A DNA stretch of 64,000 nt from UBA3792 sp045114775 (lineage in GTDB: Bacteria; Bacillota; Clostridia; Christensenellales; CAG-138), in contig JBGULC010000042.1 in assembly GCA_045114775.1 (NCBI GenBank), positions 1 to 64,000 of the forward strand, written 5' to 3'. Each line of letters starts with the position of its first letter. The first letter of the stretch is position 1. The notes beneath the pieces were generated by a model, which saw nothing but the letters and a program-made list of their open reading frames with translations, had not been told where the DNA came from and did not search any database. This document shows, piece by piece, positions 33,882 through 41,629 of the stretch. The translations under genes and the position numbers were made by a program.

Positions 33882-34202
33882 GCTCGTGCAACTACCCTCC
33901 CGTCAGACTGCGTCTGACACCCTCCCTGACAAGGGAGGGTCAAGCGGTTCAGCATTCACTCTGACCTTCTCCTGACGGGGGAGGTGTCTGCCGACAGGCA
34001 GACGGAGGGAGAATGCGACCGTAGGCGTAGGCAGGGCGCCGAGGACGTCGCCCCCTATTATATGCTTACGCGGACCAAAAGCCTTCCCCTTTGAGGGGAA
34101 GGTGGCGAAGCGTCAGCGAGCCGGATGAGGTGGACATGCAGAAAAGCGGAACGCTTTTCGCGGATCAATGAATTGCGCCTGCGGCGCATGAAAGGAAACG
34201 AT
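33882..34202. repeat. Intergenic region of imperfect palindromic repeats
   Basis: No gene is seen. It holds CCCTCCCGTCAGACTGCG / CCCTCCCTGACAAGGGAGGG (33895-33949), a mirrored GGGGGAGGTGTCTGCCG (33977-33993), GGCGCCGAGGACGTCGCCCCC (34035-34056), and CTTCCCCTTTGAGGGGAAGG followed by TGGCGAAGCGTCAGCGAGCC (34083-34122). It ends in GAATTGCGCCTGCGGCGCATG just before the nrdG ribosome site. The same CCCTCCCTGACAAGGGAGGG block returns at 37659-37678. Confidence 0.7.
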
Positions 34203-34892
34203 ATGGATATTCACGGATTACAGAAAATGACGCTTCTGGACTTTCCGGGACGCGTGGCGTGCACGGTGTTTCTCGGCGGGTGCGACCTGAAGTGCCCGTT
34301 CTGCCATAATGCCGAGCTCATCGACGGCACGGCAAAGCCGGTCATGGACGAAACCGAGCTTCTGGCGTTTCTCGAAAAGCGCAGAGGGCTTCTGGACGGC
34401 GTGGCCTTTACCGGCGGCGAGCCGACGCTGCGGAAAGATCTTCCGGAGCTCATCCGGAAGATCCGCGCATTGGGGTATCCCGTGAAGCTCGACACCAACG
34501 GCATGCACCCGGATCGCTTAAAAGCGATGCTCGACGAGGGGCTTCTGGATTACGTCGCAATGGATGTCAAGGGCGGACCGCATCATTATGCGCATATATG
34601 CGGATTGGAAAAAATGGATCTTGCGCCGATCAAGGAGAGCATTTCGATCCTCTTAAACAGCAAGATCGACTATGAATTCCGCACGACCGTCGTCGACGAA
34701 CTCCACGATTTGTCCGACTTTACGGCGATTTCCGAGTGGATCGCGGGCGCGAAGGCATATTACCTGCAAGCGTTTACGGACCGCGATACGGTGGTCTATG
34801 AAAACTTCCATGCACCCACAAGGGAATGCATGGAGCTGTATGCCGATGCTGTCCGAAAAACCGTACCGAACACCGCGTTAAGGGGCATATAA
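34203..34892 (+). CDS. nrdG: Anaerobic ribonucleotide reductase activating protein (radical SAM, NrdG2 type)
   Basis: Radical SAM enzyme that generates the glycyl radical on NrdD. The cluster motif is CDLKCPFC (Cys-x3-Cys-x2-Cys) in FLGGCDLKCPFCHNAEL; the SAM-binding GGEP is in AFTGGEPTLRKDLPELI; the KLDTNG and DYVAMDVKG motifs follow. N-terminal GLQKMTLLDFPGRVACTVF is typical of the NrdG2 group. Start at MDIHGLQ with AAAGGA upstream; the frame extends into repeat DNA and should not be used. Adjacent to nrdD. Confidence 0.92.
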   Translation: MDIHGLQKMTLLDFPGRVACTVFLGGCDLKCPFCHNAELIDGTAKPVMDETELLAFLEKRRGLLDGVAFTGGEPTLRKDLPELIRKIRALGYPVKLDTNGMHPDRLKAMLDEGLLDYVAMDVKGGPHHYAHICGLEKMDLAPIKESISILLNSKIDYEFRTTVVDELHDLSDFTAISEWIAGAKAYYLQAFTDRDTVVYENFHAPTRECMELYADAVRKTVPNTALRGI

Positions 34893-34984
34893 TCGGGCTT
34901 TTTCCGTTCTCGCCCCGCCGCATATGCCGTTTTGCATATGCAACGCATAAATACAAGATATTGTATGATTTGTTAACAATCACC

Positions 34985-35022
34985 ACTACATATTGACACG
35001 CACCCCCTACTTGTGGTAAAGT
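34985..35022 (+). promoter_or_regulatory. nrdD promoter with two candidate NrdR boxes
   Basis: TTGACA (34993-34998), 18-base spacer, TAAAGT (35017-35022). Two similar words, ACTACATATTG (34985-34995) and CCTACTTGTGG (35006-35016), lie exactly 21 bases apart over the -35 and the spacer, as expected of a paired NrdR repressor site. The promoter is seen; NrdR binding is inferred. Confidence 0.5.
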
Positions 35023-35096
35023 GACAACGCTCGGAACTGCGGTTTTTTCCGCATTCCACGACTTTCAATACTTTACCTCAGAGGGGGATTCATTTT

Positions 35097-37520
35097 ATGT
35101 ACGAGGTCATTAAAAGAGACGGAAAGCTCGCCGAATTCTCGATCGGCAAGATCACCGCGGCGATCACGAAGGCGTTCGAAGCGACGGGGAAGCAGTATCA
35201 TCCGAGCGTGATCGAGCTCCTTTCCCTGCACGTCACGAGCGATTTCGAGAGCAAGATCAAGGACGGCAAGATCACGGTCGAGGAGATTCAGGACAGCGTC
35301 GAAAAGGTGCTGTCGGAATCCGGCTATGCGGACGTCGCGAAGGCGTACATCCTGTACCGCAAGCAGCGTGAGAAGATCCGCAACATCAACTCCACGATGC
35401 TGAACTACAAGGATCTGGTCGACAACTACCTGAAGATCAACGACTGGCGCGTCAAGGAGAACTCGACGGTCACGTATTCGGTCGGCGGTCTGATCCTTAG
35501 TAACTCCGGCGCGATCACGGCAAACTACTGGCTGACCGAGATCTACGACAACGAGATCGCGGAAGCGCACCGCTCTGCGGCAATCCATCTGCACGACCTT
35601 TCTATGCTCACCGGCTACTGCGCGGGCTGGAGCTTAAAGCAGCTTATCCAGGAGGGTCTCGGCGGCGTACCCGGCAAGATCACGTCCTCTCCGGCAAGCC
35701 ATCTTTCCACGCTGTGCAACCAGATGGTCAACTTCCTCGGCATCATGCAGAACGAGTGGGCGGGCGCGCAGGCGTTCTCGTCGTTCGACACGTATCTCGC
35801 GCCGTTCGTTAAGGTCGATAACCTTTCCCAGAAGGAAGTCAAGCAGTGCGTGCAGTCGTTCATCTACGGCGTCAACACGCCGTCCCGCTGGGGCACGCAG
35901 GCGCCGTTTTCCAACATCACCCTCGACTGGACCGTTCCGAAGGATCTTGAGAACCTTCCCGCGATCGTCGGCGGCAAGGAGATGGACTTCACTTACGGCG
36001 ACTGCAAGAAGGAAATGGACATGGTCAACAAGGCGTTCATCGAGGTCATGATCGAGGGCGACGCCAACGGCCGCGGCTTCCAGTACCCGATCCCGACGTA
36101 TTCGATCACGCGCGACTTCGACTGGTCCGAGACCGAGAACAACAAGCTGCTGTTCGAAATGACCGCCAAGTACGGCACGCCGTATTTCTCGAACTACATC
36201 AACTCGGACATGGAGCCGAGCGACGTGCGTTCGATGTGCTGCCGTCTGCGCCTCGACCTCCGCGAGCTTCGCAAAAAGTCCGGCGGCTTCTTCGGCTCCG
36301 GCGAATCGACGGGTTCCGTCGGCGTGGTCACGATCAACATGCCGCGCATCGCGTATCTTGCAAAGGATGAGAAGGAATTCTACGCCGAGCTCGACAAGAT
36401 GATGGACATCGCGGCGCGCTCCCTGAAGACCAAGCGCACCGTCATCACCAAGCTCCTCGACGCGGGCCTTTATCCGTACACCAAGCGCTACCTCGGCACG
36501 TTCAATAACCACTTCAGTACGATCGGCTTGATCGGCATGAACGAGGTCGGTCTGAACGCCAAGTGGCTTAAAAAGGACCTCACCCATCCCGAAACGCAGA
36601 AGTTTACCCGCGAGGTTTTGAACCACATGCGCGAGCGTCTCTCCGACTATCAGGAGAAGTACGGCGACCTCTACAACCTCGAAGCGACCCCCGCGGAGTC
36701 CACGACGTACCGCTTTGCAAAGCATGACAAGGCGAAGTACCCGGACATCATCACCGCGAACATGAACGGCACGCCGTACTACACCAACTCGTCCCACCTG
36801 CCGGTCGGCTACACCGAAGACATCTTCTCGGCGCTGGACATTCAGGACGATCTGCAGACGCTTTACACCTCCGGCACCGTGTTCCACGCGTTCCTCGGCG
36901 AGAAGCTGCCCGACTGGAAAGCCGCCGCGAACCTCGTCCGCAAGATCGCGGAAAACTACAAGCTGCCGTACTACACGATGTCGCCGACGTACTCGGTCTG
37001 CAAGGACCACGGCTACATCACGGGCGAGCACTTCACCTGCCCGATCTGCGGCGAAAAGACCGAGGTCTACTCCCGCATCACCGGCTATTACCGTCCGGTC
37101 CAGAACTGGAACGACGGTAAGGCGCAGGAGTTCAAGGACCGCAAGGTCTATAACATCGGCCGTTCGCACTTGACGCATCAGGGCCCGAATCCCGCGCCGG
37201 TCGATACGATCGAAGAAGCGGCCATGGAGGCCGTGCAGGAAGCGCCGTGCTGCGCGCCGGTCGTTCCCGAGACCGCGCCGAAGGCAGAGGACGCGAAGTA
37301 CCTGCTGTTCAAGACGCCGACCTGCCCGAACTGCAAGGTCGCCACGATGCTGCTGGAAAAGGCCGGCATCCCGTTCGTCGCGCTGAACGCGAACGAGGAG
37401 AAGGAGCTCGTCGAAAAATTCGGCGTCAAGCAGGCGCCTACGCTCGTGATCAAGGACGGCGACAGCATCGAAAAGTACCGCGGCGTCAGTGACATCAAGG
37501 GCTGGCTGATGCATAAATAA
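35097..37520 (+). CDS. nrdD: Class III (anaerobic) ribonucleoside-triphosphate reductase with C-terminal glutaredoxin-like domain
   Basis: Glycyl radical enzyme reducing NTPs to dNTPs without oxygen. Residues 1-90 are an ATP-cone (VIKRDGKLAEFSIGKITAAITKAFEATGK). The barrel includes NQMVNFLGIMQNEWAGAQAFSSFDTYLAPFV, FQYPIPTYSITRDFDW, MCCRLRLDLRELRKKSGG and GSVGVVTINMPRI. The zinc site is SVCKDHGYITGEHFTCPICGEKT and the glycyl radical Gly is in SRITGYYRPVQNWN. Beyond that point, a linker with CC leads to a glutaredoxin/thioredoxin-like domain (TPTCPNCKVATMLLEKAGIPFVALNAN ... QAPTLVI), cis-Pro included. The fusion suggests thiol rather than formate as reductant; trxB is next. Confidence 0.95.
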   Translation: MYEVIKRDGKLAEFSIGKITAAITKAFEATGKQYHPSVIELLSLHVTSDFESKIKDGKITVEEIQDSVEKVLSESGYADVAKAYILYRKQREKIRNINSTMLNYKDLVDNYLKINDWRVKENSTVTYSVGGLILSNSGAITANYWLTEIYDNEIAEAHRSAAIHLHDLSMLTGYCAGWSLKQLIQEGLGGVPGKITSSPASHLSTLCNQMVNFLGIMQNEWAGAQAFSSFDTYLAPFVKVDNLSQKEVKQCVQSFIYGVNTPSRWGTQAPFSNITLDWTVPKDLENLPAIVGGKEMDFTYGDCKKEMDMVNKAFIEVMIEGDANGRGFQYPIPTYSITRDFDWSETENNKLLFEMTAKYGTPYFSNYINSDMEPSDVRSMCCRLRLDLRELRKKSGGFFGSGESTGSVGVVTINMPRIAYLAKDEKEFYAELDKMMDIAARSLKTKRTVITKLLDAGLYPYTKRYLGTFNNHFSTIGLIGMNEVGLNAKWLKKDLTHPETQKFTREVLNHMRERLSDYQEKYGDLYNLEATPAESTTYRFAKHDKAKYPDIITANMNGTPYYTNSSHLPVGYTEDIFSALDIQDDLQTLYTSGTVFHAFLGEKLPDWKAAANLVRKIAENYKLPYYTMSPTYSVCKDHGYITGEHFTCPICGEKTEVYSRITGYYRPVQNWNDGKAQEFKDRKVYNIGRSHLTHQGPNPAPVDTIEEAAMEAVQEAPCCAPVVPETAPKAEDAKYLLFKTPTCPNCKVATMLLEKAGIPFVALNANEEKELVEKFGVKQAPTLVIKDGDSIEKYRGVSDIKGWLMHK

Positions 37521-37536
37521 GACACACACCGCACGT

Positions 37537-37690
37537 CCCGATTCTCCGCAGTTCTCTGCGGAGAATCGTCTGTGATTTGACCTCCCTCTGACGAGGGAGG
37601 CGGCACGAAGTGCCTGAGGGAGTGACTGACTACCCTCCCGACTGCCAAAGGCAGTCACCCTCCCTGACAAGGGAGGGTCAATCTCTTTTC
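37537..37690. repeat. Hairpin and dispersed repeats between nrdD and trxB
   Basis: A perfect 13-bp stem, CGATTCTCCGCAG / CTGCGGAGAATCG (37539-37551 and 37556-37568), follows nrdD and could weaken read-through. Then come CCTCCCTCTGACGAGGGAGG (37581-37600) and CCCTCCCTGACAAGGGAGGG (37659-37678), the latter shared with 33930-33949. Confidence 0.75.
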
Positions 37691-37703
37691 AGGAGGTATT
37701 TCC

Positions 37704-38621
37704 ATGTACGACATGATCGTGATCGGCGGAGGACCCGCCGGAATGACGGCGGCGCTCTATGCGCTGCGCAACGGCAAAACGGTTCTGGTACTCGAAAAGC
37801 ACGGCTTCGGCGGCCAGATCACGCACTCGCCGAAGGTTGAAAACTATCCGGGCACGCTCCAGATGAGCGGCAACGAGTTTGCGGACCGCTTCCTGGAGCA
37901 GATCCTGCATCAGGGCGCGGACATCGAGCTTGAGCGCGCGATTTCCGTCAAGACCGAGGGCGATCTCAGGATCGTCGAGACCGAGGAGGGCGGCCGCTAC
38001 GAGGCGCTGACCGTCGTGATCGCGACCGGCGTCAAGCATCGTATGCTGGGCCTCGAAGGCGAAAACGAGCTCGTCGGCGAGGGCATCTCGTTCTGCGCGG
38101 TCTGTGACGGTGATTTCTATACCGATAAAACCGTCTGCGTCGCAGGCGGCGGCAACTCCGCGCTGCAGGAGGCGATCCTGCTTGCGGAAAAATGCAAAGA
38201 AGTGATCATCCTGCAGGACCTGCCGATGCTTACCGGCGAAGAGCGGCTGCAGCAGGTGCTGGAATCGCGCAAAAACGTGCGCGTCATGACGAACCTGAAG
38301 ATCAATAAGCTCCTGGTCGACGGGACCGTTCTGAAGGGCGTCGAGGTAGAAAACCGCACGACCGGTCAGAAGCGCGAAGTCGCCTGCAACGGTCTTTTCG
38401 TCGCGATCGGCCTGATTCCCGAAAACGAGCCGTTCAAGGACCTGCACCGCCTCAACAAGTACGGCTATTTCGATACCGACGAACAGTGCTGCACGGATAC
38501 GCCGGGCGTCTACGTCGCGGGGGACTGCCGCTCTAAATTCGTGCGTCAGCTTACCACGGCCGTCGCCGACGGCGCGACCGCCGCGCTTGCCGCCTGCCGG
38601 TACATCAACGAGCGCAAATAA
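37704..38621 (+). CDS. trxB: Thioredoxin reductase
   Basis: NADPH-dependent flavoprotein of the low-molecular-weight TrxR class. FAD motif VIGGGPAGMTAALYALR (N-terminus), redox pair Cys-Ala-Val-Cys in SFCAVCDGDFY, NADPH motif CVAGGGNSALQEAILLAEKC, and the final FAD motif YVAGDCRSK. Length 305 is normal. Preceded by AGGAGG. Position after the NrdD-glutaredoxin fusion suggests it supplies electrons to that domain. Confidence 0.93.
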   Translation: MYDMIVIGGGPAGMTAALYALRNGKTVLVLEKHGFGGQITHSPKVENYPGTLQMSGNEFADRFLEQILHQGADIELERAISVKTEGDLRIVETEEGGRYEALTVVIATGVKHRMLGLEGENELVGEGISFCAVCDGDFYTDKTVCVAGGGNSALQEAILLAEKCKEVIILQDLPMLTGEERLQQVLESRKNVRVMTNLKINKLLVDGTVLKGVEVENRTTGQKREVACNGLFVAIGLIPENEPFKDLHRLNKYGYFDTDEQCCTDTPGVYVAGDCRSKFVRQLTTAVADGATAALAACRYINERK

Positions 38622-38663
38622 TGAACAATACTATACGCAAAAATGAAAAGGGGGGGGAAAACC

Positions 38664-38885
38664 ATGGAAATGAATAATGTACAGAACAACGCACAGCCCA
38701 ATGTGTACATGCTGCCGCCGCACGAGGCGGAGAAGCTGGCTCTGCTTCGCGAGATGAATGCAAACGTGGCAAAGATCAAGAAGCACACGACGTTCTTCTT
38801 CGTGCTTGCACTGATCGGCGTGATTCTTTGCGGACTCGGCGCGGTCGGCGCCGGTATCTATGCGCTCGTCGAGCTGGTGTTCTGA
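38664..38885 (+). CDS. Small single-helix membrane protein
   Basis: 73 residues: a soluble N-terminus (MEMNNVQNNAQPNVYMLPPHEAEKLALLREM), a short basic segment (NVAKIKKHT) and a C-terminal helix (FFFVLALIGVILCGLGAVGAGIYALVELVF) with Gly/Ala packing. Preceded by a run of eight G serving as ribosome site. No family recognised. Followed by a terminator, so it closes the nrd-trxB transcript. Confidence 0.65.
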   Translation: MEMNNVQNNAQPNVYMLPPHEAEKLALLREMNANVAKIKKHTTFFFVLALIGVILCGLGAVGAGIYALVELVF

Positions 38886-38912
38886 GCGGTGCGCACAAGC
38901 GTACCGAAGGGG

Positions 38913-38938
38913 GAGGGCCGAAGAAGGTCCTCTTTTTT
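38913..38938 (+). terminator. Terminator after the small membrane protein
   Basis: Stem GAGGGCC / GGTCCTC (38913-38919 and 38926-38932) followed by TTTTTT. Confidence 0.75.
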
Positions 38939-38972
38939 CTCACTTTCATTCGACAAAAACCGACAGAATCCG

Positions 38973-39001
38973 TTGCACTTTTGAAAGATTTATGGCATAA
39001 T
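38973..39001 (+). promoter_or_regulatory. Promoter of the deacetylase lipoprotein
   Basis: TTGCAC (38973-38978), 17-base spacer, CATAAT (38996-39001). Confidence 0.6.
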
Positions 39002-39041
39002 ATCGGATAGATTTTCCGAAAGCCGGACGGAGGTGAAGCAA

Positions 39042-40196
39042 ATGAAACGAACGATCCGCATTGCAGCCCTGTGCATGCTGCTGCTTTTCGTGCTGCTTGC
39101 CTGCCGGACGGAGAACGCCGAGCCTGTGTTTGAAGCGCAGTCGACCGAAGCGCCGACGGATGCGCCGACGCCCGTGATCACCCCGGAGCCCACGCCGGAT
39201 GAGGATATGATCGTGGTAACCCCGGAGCCGACGCCGGATGTCACGCTCCCGCCTGCGCCGACGCCTGTACCGACGCCCGTACCGACGCCGGAGCCCACCG
39301 AGATCCCGATCACAAATCCGATCATTACGCTGATCGGCGGCGAGGAGCTCACGGTCGAAGCAAATTTCACGTTCACCGATCCGGGCTGGCTTGCGGACGA
39401 TTATCTCAGAAAGGATCTGACGAGCCGCGTAAAGGTCTCGGGCAAGGTCGTGCCCTATCTGGTCGGCAGCTACGCGATCACGTACTCGGTCACGGACGAC
39501 GACGGCCGGAGCACGACTGTCGTGCGGCATGTTGAGATCGTTCCGGTTGAAATGCCGGAGATCGTCATGCCGCCGGAAAAGACCGTCTATCTGACGTTTG
39601 ACGACGGTCCCTGCGGCTACACCGCAAAGCTTCTGGACGTGTTGAAAAAATACGACGCCAAGGCGACGTTCTTTGTCGTCGGAGAAATGGGACGCGCGGA
39701 AATGATCAAGCGTGCCTACGAGGAAGGTCACTCGATCGGCGTACATTGCTATACGCACGAGTATAAGGAAATCTATAAGAACGAAGAAGCGTACTTTGAG
39801 GATTTTCTGAAAGTGCAGGAGATCATCAAGGAGCAGACCGGATCATATACGCGCATCTTCCGTTTTCCGGGCGGCAGCGCAAATACGGCAAGCCGCCGCA
39901 ACAAAGGCATCATGACAAGGCTCACGAAGATCATGGAGGATATGGGCTACCGCTACTTCGATTGGAACGTAACGGCGGGGGACAGCGGAAAGGGCTACAC
40001 GGAAGCCGACGTCAAGACACGGGTCACCGGCGGCATAAAAGCGCATAAGGACTTTGCCATCGTGCTGCAGCACGACATCCACTTAACGAGCGTCCGCGCC
40101 GTGGAATCCATCCTGAAGTGGGGCAAGGAGAACGGTTACACCTTCCTCGCCCTGGATCTCACCAGCCCCTACGTACATTCCAAAGTGCAGAATTGA
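39042..40196 (+). CDS. Polysaccharide deacetylase (NodB domain) lipoprotein with Pro/Thr linker
   Basis: Lipobox LLAC with Cys21, then a TPEPTP-type extended linker (to about residue 90), a DUF5011-like immunoglobulin-fold domain (about 92-165), and the NodB homology domain. Catalytic motifs: TFDDGP (metal and base Asp), HCYTH (H-x3-H), FRFPGGS, FDWNV and LQHDI (general acid His). CE4 enzymes N-deacetylate peptidoglycan or chitin-like sugars, here outside the membrane. Start is ATG with GGAGG 8-12 bases upstream. Confidence 0.92.
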   Translation: MKRTIRIAALCMLLLFVLLACRTENAEPVFEAQSTEAPTDAPTPVITPEPTPDEDMIVVTPEPTPDVTLPPAPTPVPTPVPTPEPTEIPITNPIITLIGGEELTVEANFTFTDPGWLADDYLRKDLTSRVKVSGKVVPYLVGSYAITYSVTDDDGRSTTVVRHVEIVPVEMPEIVMPPEKTVYLTFDDGPCGYTAKLLDVLKKYDAKATFFVVGEMGRAEMIKRAYEEGHSIGVHCYTHEYKEIYKNEEAYFEDFLKVQEIIKEQTGSYTRIFRFPGGSANTASRRNKGIMTRLTKIMEDMGYRYFDWNVTAGDSGKGYTEADVKTRVTGGIKAHKDFAIVLQHDIHLTSVRAVESILKWGKENGYTFLALDLTSPYVHSKVQN

Positions 40197-40243
40197 TGCC
40201 GAACCTTGCACCGGCGTCTTCGGATCAGGATAACGACAAATAG

Positions 40244-40277
40244 AAACGTCTTCCGGTTTCATGCGGAAGACGTTTTT
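40244..40277 (+). terminator. Terminator of the deacetylase gene
   Basis: Twelve-base-pair stem AAACGTCTTCCG / CGGAAGACGTTT (40244-40255 and 40264-40275) followed by T residues; A-rich on the other side, so it may also serve the convergent DegV gene. Confidence 0.85.
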
Positions 40278-40285
40278 ATGTGCTT

Positions 40286-41269
40286 TTATGCGTTTACCGT
40301 TGTGTCGGATGCGGCGTTCCGGCGGGGACCGATCTTCGCGCGCGCCTTTTCGAGCAGCGCTTTCGCCTTTTCGGGGATCGAATCCAGCCCCTTGACGGCG
40401 CGTACGCCCTCGCAGCTTTCAAAGAACAGCGCCAAGGCCCCGGGACCGACGTGCGAGCCGGTGACGGGCTCATAATCGACGAGCAGGATCTCCTTCGGCG
40501 GATGCTCGCCTTCCTTGATCAGGCGGATCAGCTCTTCCGCATCCTCGCGGCAGGCCGCGTGCGCTATGCCGATCGTCTGCCGCTCGTTGTCCACGACGTA
40601 CTTTTCATATTGCGACGCAAGCGCCTTGACCGAACGGCGGCGGCTGCGTACCGTGTCGAACGCCGAGATCTGCCCGTCCTCGCCGCCCTTCAGGATCGGC
40701 TTGATGCCGAGCACGGTGCCGACGATCGCGGAGAGGTTACTTAGTCTTCCGCCGCGGCGCAGAAACATCAGATCGTTGACCGTAAACACATTGAACATCC
40801 GTTCCGAAAGCAGACGAAGCCGTTTTGCCGCCTCGGCTGCGGAAAGATCTGCGTCGCGAAGCCGCGCCGCCTCGAGCGCCACAAGCCCCTCGCCGAGCGA
40901 TGCGCCGCGCGTGTCGACAACCTCGATCACACGGTCGGGATAGGCCTCTTTCAGCATTTCCGCGCCGAGCATTGCCGATTGGCAGGAGCCGGAAATGCCG
41001 GAGGACATCGCGACATACACCACATCCTTGCCATCCTTCAAAAACGGTTCGAAGAAGTCCGCGTACTCCTGCGGGTTGATCTGGCTCGTTCGTACCTCGG
41101 TATTTTTCAGGAGCGCATAGAACGCATCGCCGTCGAACGATTCGGTATCGAGACAGGTGAAGCGCTTCCCATCGATATAGTATGCAAAAGAGATCATTCG
41201 AAGGCCGTATTCCTTTACCTTCGCGGTCGGAAGATTGCCGGACGTATCCGTTGCTGCGACAAACTGCAT
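40286..41269 (-). CDS. DegV family fatty-acid-binding protein (FakB type), copy 1
   Basis: DegV fold: FVAATDTSGNLPTAKVKEYGLRMISFAYYIDGK at the N-terminus, VYVAMSSGISGSCQSAMLGAEML (acyl-chain and phosphate binding), EVVDTRGASLGEGLVALEAARL, and FTVNDLMFLRRGGRLSNLSAIVGTVLGIKPIL. FakB proteins hold fatty acids for phosphorylation by FakA, which is not in the window. Start at MQFVAATD with AGGAGG; 327 residues. A second DegV gene at 48576 shares an operator-like motif with this one. Confidence 0.9.
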   Translation of the reverse strand: MQFVAATDTSGNLPTAKVKEYGLRMISFAYYIDGKRFTCLDTESFDGDAFYALLKNTEVRTSQINPQEYADFFEPFLKDGKDVVYVAMSSGISGSCQSAMLGAEMLKEAYPDRVIEVVDTRGASLGEGLVALEAARLRDADLSAAEAAKRLRLLSERMFNVFTVNDLMFLRRGGRLSNLSAIVGTVLGIKPILKGGEDGQISAFDTVRSRRRSVKALASQYEKYVVDNERQTIGIAHAACREDAEELIRLIKEGEHPPKEILLVDYEPVTGSHVGPGALALFFESCEGVRAVKGLDSIPEKAKALLEKARAKIGPRRNAASDTTVNA

Positions 41270-41335
41270 GATATGAACCTCCTGTGAAAAAGAGTCTGCG
41301 GCGTGAAACCGTGTTCCCCGCCGCTCGTCACCGTT

Positions 41336-41370
41336 ATTATATCCGTTTTTCTGCATTTCGGTCAATCTAC
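41336..41370 (-). promoter_or_regulatory. Promoter of DegV copy 1 with GTAGA half-site abutting the -35
   Basis: Minus-strand GTAGA (41366-41370) directly followed by TTGACC (41360-41365), 18-base spacer and TATAAT (41336-41341). The 60-base leader carries an AGGAGG site. Confidence 0.7.
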
Positions 41371-41426
41371 GCTCCCGAAAATCCGCCCTATCAAACGAGC
41401 CCTGTCCGATAGAATCGCAAAAATCG

Positions 41427-41445
41427 CTCTACTCCCGGTAGAATT
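41427..41445 (-). promoter_or_regulatory. Inverted repeat TCTAC-N5-GTAGA upstream of DegV copy 1
   Basis: Read on the minus strand, TTCTACCGGGAGTAGAG. It matches 16 of 17 bases of the element at 48453-48469 before DegV copy 2. A weaker version, TTCTATCGGACAGGG, lies at 41400-41414. It sits about 62 bases above the promoter-proximal GTAGA. Confidence 0.6.
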
Positions 41446-41506
41446 GATAATATTACGCATAATTATATCAAATAGAAACAATGGCCCGTTCAAGAACGCA
41501 GCAGCC

Positions 41507-41535
41507 TTGCAAATCGCGGCAAACATTGATATACT
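41507..41535 (+). promoter_or_regulatory. Promoter of the GT2 gene
   Basis: TTGCAA (41507-41512), 17-base spacer, TATACT (41530-41535). The leader holds a hairpin GGACGGGC-ATT-GCCCGTCC (41571-41589) before the ribosome site. Apart from this and the DegV control sites, the 360-base gap shows nothing else. Confidence 0.65.
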
Positions 41536-41629
41536 GAACAAAACGGTCCGCTACGCCAGGAAACCCGTTGGGACGGGCATTGCCCGTCCGCCGCAAAAGC
41601 GCAGAATCGTACAGGAAAGGAGGCGCCGC

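Noticed and set aside
33882..34202. Possible CRISPR array, because of repeated GGGAGG-type blocks
   Set aside because: Copies are imperfect, of different length and orientation, and without regular spacers; no cas gene is in the window.
35634..37670. A 678-codon open frame on the minus strand over nrdD
   Set aside because: Arg/Val/Leu-rich shadow of a high-GC gene; it has no motif or ribosome site and runs through repeat DNA.
41303..41629. A 109-codon N-terminal extension of the GT2 gene
   Set aside because: It contains the promoter, hairpin and DegV operator; GT2 homology starts at MERTKVSIV with its own ribosome site.
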